Source: Stentor coeruleus | Lineage: Eukaryota; Ciliophora; Heterotrichea; Heterotrichida; Stentoridae | Reading direction: 5' to 3' | Assembly (NCBI GenBank): GCA_001970955.1 | Contig: MPUH01001186.1 | Coordinates: 1-21,630, forward strand | Length of the DNA: 21,630 nt | Part shown: piece by piece, positions 1 to 8,090 of the stretch | Numbering within the stretch: the first letter of the stretch is position 1 | Layout of the letters: each line of letters opens with the position of its first letter | Notes under the pieces: generated by a model | The model's input: only the letters and a program-made list of their open reading frames with translations | The model's database searches: none | Told to the model about the DNA's origin: nothing | Position numbers and translations under genes: made by a program

Positions 1-570
1 CATATAGCTTAGACCTATTAAAGTACTCTAATTAAATCAAAAAAATTAACTTTTTTAATCATTTGCAAAAATATTCTTAGGCAGTATTATTAGAGTACTC
101 TGCTTCAAGAAAACCTGCAATTCTCTCATAAACTCTATATTACTTCATGATTCTCATCTTAATTTTCTTATCTAATAACTCATAGTAAAATACATTTTTG
201 AAAACTTTATCATAAAGTGTTTAGAGAATCCCTACAAAGCCACACTCAAGCAATGAAAAAGCTAGATCTAAGCAGTCTAAAAACTATCACTCAAGATTGG
301 TAGAATTCCAGAAAAATAAATTCAACCAAAGACAAAAAGGGTTCCACTCTTCCTTAGATTTTAGCTTGCGAACTAAGAAATGAAATCATAATCTTAATGG
401 ATTTATGCCTTTCTAAAATTTAATTTTTAGTCAACCTTTTAGATTAGATTAGATTAATAAATCGTCCCCCAAGTTCCTTTTTTGTAGTTCGCTTTCTTGT
501 TGTGTAAATGCTTTCTATAAAGTTTTTGATTAAGTTGTCAATGCTTTTTGCTTTTTTTGGTAGTTTTTCT
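1..570 (-). pseudogene. possible decayed coding sequence, family unknown, runs off window edge
   Basis: One minus-strand frame runs from about 570 down to about 297, interrupted only by TAA at 444-446, 420-422 and 354-356. A second frame takes over from about 285 to 62, interrupted only by TAA at 221-223, 140-142 and 77-79. In the second frame roughly a third of codons begin with G, well above the local G content, and peptides such as GFVGIL, KVFKNVFYYELLDKK and YERIAGFLEAEY look protein-like. A switch of frame near 285-300 is required. I recognise no family. AT-rich DNA often translates into plausible-looking peptides, so this is tentative. If real, it is a pseudogene that lost Gln codons to TAA, or coding DNA from a TAA=Gln organism. 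Confidence 0.3.
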
Positions 571-1107
571 TTAATTAGTCAACCTTTTAAACAGCAAAGT
601 TTTTTCATAAACGTGAAATAGTGAAATTTTTGCAAGCATTAAAGGAGTTTAAGGTTTTTTAGTTTGTATTTTTTAATCCCTGCATGGGAAAATGAGATTT
701 TTCAATTGTGCAAAAAATGAATTTTTATGGAGAAAGGATATTATCACAATTTTTAATCAATTAGTCCTATATAAGCAAAATCAAAGAATAGCAAGGTACA
801 AGAAACAATTCAAAACAGTCAATTTTACGGTCATTAAATTCTATCAAAAAAATTAACAAGTAATATCAAATAAAAATAAGTATATGCTTACCAAACTTAT
901 ATTTGTAGTAAATGTTTTCGTTCAATAAAATCATAATTTCCTAGCATCATTTCACTATAACAGAATAATTTCTTCAATATATTAATAAAATTATATCAAT
1001 AAAATTACCAATTAGATGATGAAATCATACTAAAGTTACTAAAGTGGAAAATATTAAGCTAGTAATTATAAAGTTTAAAGTAGGTGGTAGTTAAGGTGGC
1101 ATGATTT

Positions 1108-1129
1108 AAACCTTGCCCGATCAAGGTTT
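1108..1129. other. perfect 8-bp hairpin
   Basis: AAACCTTG and CAAGGTTT form a perfect 8-bp inverted repeat around a 6-nt loop (cccgat). It lies in a stretch (about 1081-1260) that is noticeably less AT-rich than its surroundings. It could belong to a structured RNA or be chance. There is no T-run terminator context and no recognisable RNA family. Confidence 0.4.
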
Positions 1130-1942
1130 GTTTGTCCTATAATCTCTTTCTTTAGGCAGATTCGGTATATAAAGCCACTCGTTGTCGCTGGTTATGTGAC
1201 TCTTTACTTGGTTGAGGAGGTTTTTACTGTTTCTTTTCTTTAGCTAAGCTAGTAAGCAGAAATATTTATAAGCACAAGCGAAACCTGAAATAGTTTTACT
1301 ACATCACATAAAATAAAGAAGTTAAACTTGATGCATATTTTGTTTATGATTAAATCATGACTCTTCTTTCACTAAAATTTACAACACAAAATCAAAATTT
1401 TAAACAAATTCATTAAATTGCATATAACAAACCTCAGAACCAACGCTTACAATAATAAGATGATGCTTAAGATATATAATAATTAAATAGGCAATAACTT
1501 TAATTTAATCATATTATCAAAACCAAGTAGTTTTATTATAATCAGATTTCAAATTAAAATATCGTTTTGCTCTCATAAGAAAAGTTATTCTGAAAAAGTT
1601 ATTTAAGCATCACAAAATTATGAATGCGGTGAAAGTATCTCCTTGATGTCAAGAATCATAATATTCGAAGAATATAAATATTCAAAAAAAGACTTTTTTA
1701 TTTTAATAACAACTTTATTAGATTTCGAAAACATCAGTCTAATTTTTTCTTCTGAAATCCAAATATCAATAAAGTTTAACAACTATTATTTTTATTAATT
1801 CATATGATTTCCCTATATTTATTATAAATATTAGCTAAATTAATACACTTTAGTAGCTTATTTACTTTAATTTAGAAATTAGATAAACAAATATTAAATA
1901 TATTTCTTATAAAGCTAATCTTGAGGCATTAATAATTATTAC

Positions 1943-2491
1943 TCAAACTTTTCTGATAGGAATAGCTGTAAATATCCATACCATCGTGTAAATAAAGAAA
2001 CCAAAGATTGAAGTAAGCATTGTGTAAAAACAAAAGATATTCTTTTCAGCTATACATTTTCCTGTGAAAATACAATGATGATCCAATCCTCTCATACAAA
2101 GTCCACAGTCTTCACAATGCTCAGTTTCATTATCCTTAAAAATCAAGCAATGCCTACATAAACTCGTGCTCCCTGTTGTGTCTTCATCAAGATCATTTGT
2201 TGAATCACTTAAAACAACACCCGGATCTTTTAGTGCAGTAGTCGAATAAGATACCAGAGCAAGGAGTATTATGCAAACACCTCCAAACTGCCAAACAACT
2301 TCCATATGCTCAGCTATAAGTGTTAAATACCCAACAAGCACAGCAATTATCATTGGGATTACACAAAACATAAACGGCCAATGAGGACCTATAAGCAACA
2401 CTAACTTATTGTTAATGAACACAGCATGGCAATTTCCTAAAGTTGTAAATGTTGGCCTTTTAATCAAAACTTTAGAATGAACTTCTTCCAT
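1943..2491 (-). CDS. DHHC-type protein S-acyltransferase, short form
   Basis: A 182-residue membrane protein of the DHHC palmitoyltransferase family, which transfers fatty acids from acyl-CoA to cysteines of client proteins. It starts at the ATG at 2491 and ends with TGA. Two hydrophobic helices (about 31-60 and 66-87) are followed by the family's DPG motif (89-91). A cysteine-rich zinc domain (about 112-152) carries paired CxxC elements and the catalytic DHHC at 137-140, then one more hydrophobic helix (about 152-177). The usual DHHCPW becomes DHHCIF, with TGKC following. Most family members have a fourth membrane helix, a TTxE motif and a cytosolic tail; all are absent. The sequence beyond the stop offers no GT-AG 15-mer or open frame to supply them. 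It is either a compact paralogue or a 3'-truncated copy. Family call secure; activity uncertain. Confidence 0.88.
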   Translation of the reverse strand: MEEVHSKVLIKRPTFTTLGNCHAVFINNKLVLLIGPHWPFMFCVIPMIIAVLVGYLTLIAEHMEVVWQFGGVCIILLALVSYSTTALKDPGVVLSDSTNDLDEDTTGSTSLCRHCLIFKDNETEHCEDCGLCMRGLDHHCIFTGKCIAEKNIFCFYTMLTSIFGFFIYTMVWIFTAIPIRKV

Positions 2492-2751
2492 ATTTTAATG
2501 GAATCATTCTTAAATATTTCTTATAATAACTTATTCTAGGTATTATAAGAAGAGTAGAAATATGAAGATAATTTTTATAAGACTGTGGCGTATGAAATAA
2601 AAGGCTTAAAATCATAAAATAATTTTAAAAAAATTCAAAAAACAAATTCGAAAATTTGGGCAAGAAACCAGGGAAATGAATGAAGATAACAAAGGTAGAT
2701 TATGTTTTGATAGATTAATACTTAGGCGAAAAGACCATTTAGTTGTTTAGA

Positions 2752-3022
2752 TTATTTATCCTTGGTTGCCCTTGAAAGTATGGACCTTTTGGTTTTTTTA
2801 AGGAATGATTTAAGTCTATTCATCCTTGTTCTCAACTCTACAACCTTGTTATTCCTCTCATTGACTGGCTGAGGTGCGGCTATTTCTTTCATTTTTTTTA
2901 TTATAATGTAAGTTTGATTTTTGCCGCTTGTAATCATTGTTATGATGGATTCTGTTAAACAAAATTTAATTTTTTTCAAGCCGTAATAAAATGCAAATAT
3001 TATTTTTATCGAGTAAGCTCAT
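2752..3022 (-). pseudogene. small basic protein gene with one frameshift at an A7 run (candidate)
   Basis: An ATG at 3022 opens a short frame (MSLLDKNNICILLRLEK...) that stops at TAA just after a run of seven A on the minus strand (2970-2976). Removing one A joins it in frame to a stretch that runs uninterrupted to TAA at 2752, giving about 89 residues. The downstream part is rich in Lys and Arg, ending in a helical basic tail (KVVELRTRMNRLKSFLKKTK). Without the join, the longest ATG-started products are 61 residues (from 2937) or 46 residues (from 2892). No 15-nt GT-AG intron explains the shift. It may be a small gene with a homopolymer sequencing error, a young pseudogene, or chance. I recognise no family. 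Confidence 0.35.
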
Positions 3023-4749
3023 GGAGGCAACGATTAGATTTAGATAGATAAATATAAAAATATAATCTTTGATATTAATATGATTGAGCTGAATAGTTGG
3101 GCATAGCTAAAATGCACATTTTTAATTTATTTGACAGAAAATAAGCTAGAACATAAATCAGAAAATTGTTACTATACTAGCACTATTGAGACGTTTATTT
3201 AACAATATAGTTTAGTTTAAATTTTAGTAGAAACATTGATTAATTTTTGGTTTACATAAGCTTTTCAAAAACTACGATTATTTTGATAATTTATTATACC
3301 AAAAATATATTTAGTAATATCTCTAGTTTTTTTTAATCTTCATAGAGTCTATCTTGTATACTAAAAGTTGTAAAAATCAATAAAGTCTATTGTTTCTGGG
3401 CATATTATTGAATGATAGGATTTTTTAATTAGATAAGAAGTTTCAAATGTTATATTTTAAAAATATCTTGATTATCCTTGAATAAATAACAATACCATAG
3501 AAATTTTTTAAACCACAACCTAAACTTGATTTTGGAGAGCTTATAATATTGAAAAAATATGGTTTTGATTTCAAAAATTATCCAAATGTTATTAATTTGC
3601 CTCAATGCTGAGAATTAATATTGCATGCAATAGCCATAAATTTTAATAATAATCACTTATGCAATAGTGCATATCAGGTAAAACTCAAATTTTGTATGAG
3701 TAATCCTGTCTATTTTATAATATAAGCAAACTCATCTTCTCTAGGTATTATAGAAATGAATGCTTTTATAAATTTTCTGCTTACTTATGTGAACTCTATA
3801 AGCATTCATAATATTATCCGAGTTGGTCAATTTATAAGTTCCTATCAGTAGTTATCATGAATAACTGAATATTTATTTTCAATCAGATTATGTGAATGCA
3901 ATCAACTAAGAATCCAAAAGATTCTTCGAAATCAAAATTTTATCCGATAATCTAAAGCTACCTTCGAATCAATCTCTAACAGTTATCTATAATATATATG
4001 GATATTTTCTTAAATTTAGTAAAGCATCCTATAGAAAACGGATACTTAAATATATAATGGTATAAAGCAAATAAAAATGACAAATAAGCATAAATATATT
4101 TAGAATAAAAGCTGGATAAATATGCTAATTTTTTCCGAAAATGATATAAGTTTTTACTTGCAATTAATTTATATATTATACTTAAATAACTTGGATTTTA
4201 CATTGTTTTGCAGTGCATAAGCAAAATTAAGCTTGAGTTATTTTCGGTAAAAACTCTGGGATTTTTATTTTAATCAGTAGCTTTAGAATTAATAGGGTCA
4301 GGGGAAATATTATAAACCTTTTGGAGCATATACTAATTTTCTTTCACATTCACCCTTTAATTGCTTTAGGCTTATTAGCAAGCTCAGCTTATTTGAGGTT
4401 AATTTTATCTGAAGGAATAAGGTAAAAGTAATAGTTTTAATTATATGCATGTCTTTAATCTTCACATAAAGCAACCCATACACAAAGGTAATTATTTTTA
4501 GCTAACTTTGATGGCGAAATCTCGCATATAGACTATCCCTTTTCCTTATCCCAATCCCTTAATTTTTTGTCCAAAGCTGATCTAAAAGTGTGGATCTATG
4601 CTTAAAGCTAAGGAAAATCATTCAGAATATTTAATTATCTATACCAGACTCAGAATATCCTATCCATGGAATACATAAATTATTCTCCTAATGCCCGAAA
4701 TACAATAGCCTGCCATATCTCCTGACACCAAAAATAACCTTAATAATTA
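3023..4749. other. gene-free AT-rich stretch
   Basis: No intact gene is visible on either strand. Several frames read quite well if TAA and TAG are ignored, for example plus strand 3245-3840 and minus strand 4305-4500. Two different overlapping frames look equally plausible over the same bases, so I do not count this as coding evidence. The stretch below 4750 could hold the decayed 3' part of the adjoining Mei2-like pseudogene, but no diagnostic motif is visible there. Confidence 0.5.
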
Positions 4750-5230
4750 TCAATAGAATCCAAAAGTACCTGGTTCATGCTTTTCTCCCATCCTATAGTG
4801 CTTAATCAAACTTTGCCTACCTTATATTATCGCATATACTAGGCCCTCTTTCCATCAAACTCTGTATAAAAACTTAATAGATCTTTAATCCACGAAATTG
4901 ATAAATGCATATCCAGTATTGTAATTGTTTTTAAAGTCAATTGGGAAGTACAGAAATCATAAGGAAGCAATTATTCTTATATATAAACCTAAATAACATA
5001 GTTTATGTGTATTTTTTAGGCATATTTTTTTTTATGAGTGCCGTCTAATACATGCCTCTAATAATAGCGGTCAGTAGCATAAGCTAACGATTTTTCATGG
5101 CCTTCTTAGGAATGAATAAATGTGGCAGGTCTTCATGCTTCTTTAGTTTATCTTTAGTATTTAGCTCTCTCCTTCTAGTGCCAAGCAAGTTAAGTATGAG
5201 ATTTTTATTCAACACTTGTCTAAAGTCTTC
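4750..5230 (-). pseudogene. Mei2-like RNA-binding protein, decayed C-terminal RRM
   Basis: Reading the minus strand in three frames recovers the Mei2-family RRM in correct order. KNMPKKYT followed by TML (about 4990-5030) matches the family's KNIPNKYT helix start. YDF follows at 4953-4961, then YFPIDFKN and YNTGYAFINFVD (down to about 4888). FDGKR appears in a shifted frame, and finally VYAII-stop-GRQSLIKHYR (about 4795-4836) matches the family's YARIQG...LI.HF. Mei2 proteins bind RNA and act in meiosis and development. The copy is broken: stops at 5084-5086 (TAG), 5045-5047 (TAG), 5003-5005 (TAA), 4885-4887 (TAA) and 4822-4824 (TAA), plus at least three single-base frame changes. The frame is coding-like upstream to about 5230. 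The TAA at 4822 sits exactly where the family has Gln of RIQG. No intact parental copy lies in the window. Confidence 0.8.
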
Positions 5231-6354
5231 AGTATTTGAGGTTTATAAGCATACCCAAGTTGATTTATAACACCATCAGCTAAAGTAATATTAAGTTCTT
5301 TAATCCATATACTTTTTTATACTATTGAAGTTATTTAATATTTTGATAAATAGCTTCACTCAAATATAAGTTTAAACCATAAGAAAATGTTTTAATCTCG
5401 GGAAATCAACCTATCTTATGATGTGCCATTTGATGTTGCAAAAATAAATTTACTACACTCTGAGTAAAATCAAATTTTTCGAGATTTTTAATAGAATTTT
5501 ATTTTTATTTTGAGAAGATGAAATTCTACAGAAAATTAGAGAATTAGCTTGGAATTAAGAGTTTTAAAAATACTAAAGATTTAGATTTAAATGTTTAAGT
5601 TTGGCTTCGAGTAGAAATAATGAAATACTTTAAGGAAAATTACTGAGAATTATAATAAATAATATGACATTTTAGAAATATTTTTGAAGACTATTCATAT
5701 TAAGAGTTGATAACTCAGAAATTTGCGTAATTTCAGGGTTTCAATTATTTAATAGAGTTACAATTGTCAGGGTTTTCAATTATTTACTAGAGTTGTATTT
5801 ATGTTTGAAATGAAAATTCTGCTCAAAAAATACTCGGGACTGGATTAAAGTCCTATTAATTTAAAAATTGTTAGCATTGATCTCAGGAAATAAACACATT
5901 CTCTACACAAAATTAAAAAGAGTTATATTTCGTGTGCATATAGAATTTTTAAGCATATGCTTTGTAGAAAATATTGATCTATAAAGTTTCATAAACAAAA
6001 TAAGCTAAATTCCTGAATATCATAAAAAAAAATCAATATAAATTAGGCTTCTGATATTATCAAAAAAGGTTGCTTGTATATGCTTTTAACTAGAGCTGAA
6101 TATATAAATGCTATATTTAAATAGCAAATGCTTTACTCTTTATGAATATTAGTAAAATATTGGTGTTAATTAAGAATTTATTTATTATAGAGTATATTTT
6201 CTTATTTAAATTCATTTGCATAATTCTATATGAAGACTAAATCCCAATAACAAAAATGCTTATGGAAGAATCTACATACAATTTTGGATTTCTTATTAGT
6301 AATTTAGTATCAATAAACTATCATTTTTTAGTAGTAAGTGCTAAATGATTTTAC
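5231..6354. other. gene-free AT-rich stretch
   Basis: No intact coding frame is visible. The right end is the 3' flank of the coiled-coil gene on the minus strand. The left edge may hold the decayed 5' part of the Mei2-like pseudogene. The only structure I can point to is a two-copy imperfect 34-nt tandem repeat at 5733-5799 and a small palindrome (gagttgataactc, about 5704-5716). Confidence 0.5.
5733..5799. repeat. imperfect 34-nt tandem repeat, two copies
   Basis: Both units begin with tcagggttt and share the core caattattta.tagagtt. They start at 5733 and 5767 and differ by a few substitutions plus one T. The repeat lies in non-coding AT-rich DNA; no function is apparent. Confidence 0.7.
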
Positions 6355-7899
6355 TCAGTTAATAACTAGTTGAAGGCTTGCTGAAAGGTTTTCTTTAATC
6401 TTTTCGAGAACCTCTTTAGAATTCTTTTGGCTTTCTATTTTATCAATTAACTCAAGAAGCTTTTCATGAACTTTTCTAAGATTTAGCTTGTCTTGTTCAA
6501 TTTTATTGATATTTATTTCGTTTTCCACTTTATTTTGATTTAAATGCTCTACTGCTACTTGAATCACTTCAACTAGGTTGTTAGCATTAGGAATCTTCTT
6601 CCATGAATCCTGAAGGTATTTTTCCATTTCCTGTAGCTCTTTCTCTTTCTGTAACAGCACTTCATGCTTTTTTTCAAGCATTTGCCTTGTAAGTTCTTCC
6701 CTCTTAATCTCTTCATGCTTAGTGCGATCTTTAGATCCTCCTTGATAGCGTTTATGAAGTCTTTCCAAGAGTTTTTTACGTTTATTTTCTTCTTGCGATG
6801 TTTCATTATCAAAAGTCTTAACAAGACTAGATAGCACTCTAGAATTCCTCACATTAGAGTCCAAAATAGCTTTTTCTGTCCTATATTTCGTTAGCTGAGT
6901 TTCCATCTGGTTAATCCTCATGGCTAATTTTGAATCATTATTTTCTAAGTACTGATCTTTCAAGTCTTTTAATTGAATTTCCAGTTCTTCTTTACTTAAT
7001 TTACTAGGAGAAAACAGTTCATCAGCAGATGGAGCTTGAAACTCATTAACAGATGTGACCATTCTTGTTTCCCATTCATGTTTTTTTCTCTCAAAAGTAC
7101 TTTTTCTATTAGCCAATTCAAGTTCCTTTTTTTCCAATTCAACTTTTCTATGTTCAAGACTTTTACTTAAAGCTTGAACTTCTTTATTTTTCTGCAAATA
7201 GCTATCCTTCAACGAGTCCAATTCTTCTAGTTGTGCTTCGAAATTTGCCCTTTCACGTTCAATTGCTTCATTTTTCCTTTTCTTATACTCTTGTTCAAGT
7301 TCCATTTTGATCTCTTTTTTTAAACGCACTGAATCAACTCCACATGCAGTACAAATTTCTTCTCCTTCTTGACTTATACTAAGTGCAGAGCTGCTATCAT
7401 TTTTTTTTAGCTCTTCTATTTCTTTTTCAAGCTTCGCCATACGTTCAGCATCTGTTTGCCGCGCAATAAAACTAGCACTTATGCTATCCCCACTTTTGGC
7501 TAAAAAAAAACGATAAGGACCAAGGTTAAAATCTGTATTTTGACCACTCTTAGCCTTTTCCATTAAGTCTATAAGGTGTCCAATCTCTTGGTCAGTGTAA
7601 TCGATCTTGATCATTCTTTTAAACTCTGTTGCGTAGAAATCTTCTACTGTCATTTGAAGCCTGTCTTGTTCTTGTAAAAGTTCTTCGATTTTGTTCTCGT
7701 ATTCCTCTTTTAGATCGAATGATTCTGATTGTTCAGAAAAACTCTTCTCATTCCAGAAATCTGAAGGAGCGATCGATACCCGCGAGATTGAAGGGTCACG
7801 GATATGGTTTGACCCTTCAGTTATATCTTTTATTATGTATTGCAGTGCTGTATTTAGCCGATCTAGTTGTTCATCAACACCTTCTGTTTGAGGGTTCAT
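6355..7899 (-). CDS. large coiled-coil protein, function unknown
   Basis: An uninterrupted 514-residue frame runs from the ATG at 7899 to TGA at 6355-6357. It is highly charged (Lys/Glu) with long heptad-like segments at roughly 66-86, 148-166, 190-275, 302-350, 370-440 and 455-505. There is no signal peptide or membrane helix. A lone CTACGV motif near residue 183 carries two cysteines spaced CxxC but has no second pair, so it is not an obvious zinc finger. The non-coiled N-terminus (1-60) is acidic with Ser/Pro. Such proteins in ciliates are often cytoskeletal, basal-body or ciliary structural components, but nothing diagnostic assigns this one. It is transcribed divergently from the phosphodiesterase gene, sharing a 191-nt intergenic region. 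Coding status is secure; function unknown. Confidence 0.85.
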   Translation of the reverse strand: MNPQTEGVDEQLDRLNTALQYIIKDITEGSNHIRDPSISRVSIAPSDFWNEKSFSEQSESFDLKEEYENKIEELLQEQDRLQMTVEDFYATEFKRMIKIDYTDQEIGHLIDLMEKAKSGQNTDFNLGPYRFFLAKSGDSISASFIARQTDAERMAKLEKEIEELKKNDSSSALSISQEGEEICTACGVDSVRLKKEIKMELEQEYKKRKNEAIERERANFEAQLEELDSLKDSYLQKNKEVQALSKSLEHRKVELEKKELELANRKSTFERKKHEWETRMVTSVNEFQAPSADELFSPSKLSKEELEIQLKDLKDQYLENNDSKLAMRINQMETQLTKYRTEKAILDSNVRNSRVLSSLVKTFDNETSQEENKRKKLLERLHKRYQGGSKDRTKHEEIKREELTRQMLEKKHEVLLQKEKELQEMEKYLQDSWKKIPNANNLVEVIQVAVEHLNQNKVENEININKIEQDKLNLRKVHEKLLELIDKIESQKNSKEVLEKIKENLSASLQLVIN

Positions 7900-8090
7900 A
7901 TTTACAGATATTATAAGATAATAAACTAATCAAATCATTCATAATTTATCCATAAATAATCATACAGGAAAGTAATGAGATATTTATTTAAGTAAGAATA
8001 TTTATATACTTATTTTTCTAAAATTTGACTCGGAGATAAGGCAAGCATAATTAGATATATTTTTTTGTTATTCTTTTACAACTTACTGAA
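7900..8090. promoter_or_regulatory. shared divergent intergenic region
   Basis: These 191 nt separate two start codons pointing away from each other (coiled-coil gene minus, phosphodiesterase plus). Both promoters and 5' UTRs must lie here unless they extend into the coding regions. The sequence is strongly AT-rich. I can identify no specific element. Confidence 0.4.

Larger units (their letters stand above)
1..1942. other. gene-free AT-rich stretch, possible decayed coding DNA on the left
   Basis: No intact open reading frame of useful size lies here. The first ~570 bases, read on the minus strand, have coding-like character but are broken by TAA codons and at least one frameshift (separate entry). 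A locally GC-richer island at about 1081-1260 contains an 8-bp perfect hairpin (1108-1129). A short TAGAT-type tandem run lies at about 441-456, and a 13-nt direct repeat (agtcaacctttta) occurs at 429-441 and 577-589. The rest, about 1300-1942, is very AT-rich and shows nothing I can name. No tRNA-like B box or snRNA signature was seen by eye. Confidence 0.6.

Noticed and set aside
3245..3840. A plausible plus-strand protein when TAA/TAG are treated as Gln.
   Set aside because: A second overlapping frame on the same strand looks just as plausible and no family motif appears, so it is probably a composition effect.
3950..3980. ttcgaatc resembling a tRNA T-arm.
   Set aside because: No paired T-stem, anticodon arm or acceptor stem could be built around it.
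4501..5246. A plus-strand frame with no TGA over about 245 codons if TAA and TAG are read as Gln.
   Set aside because: Only about 11% of codons start with G, TAA/TAG occur at the random rate, and it lies antisense to the Mei2-like pseudogene.
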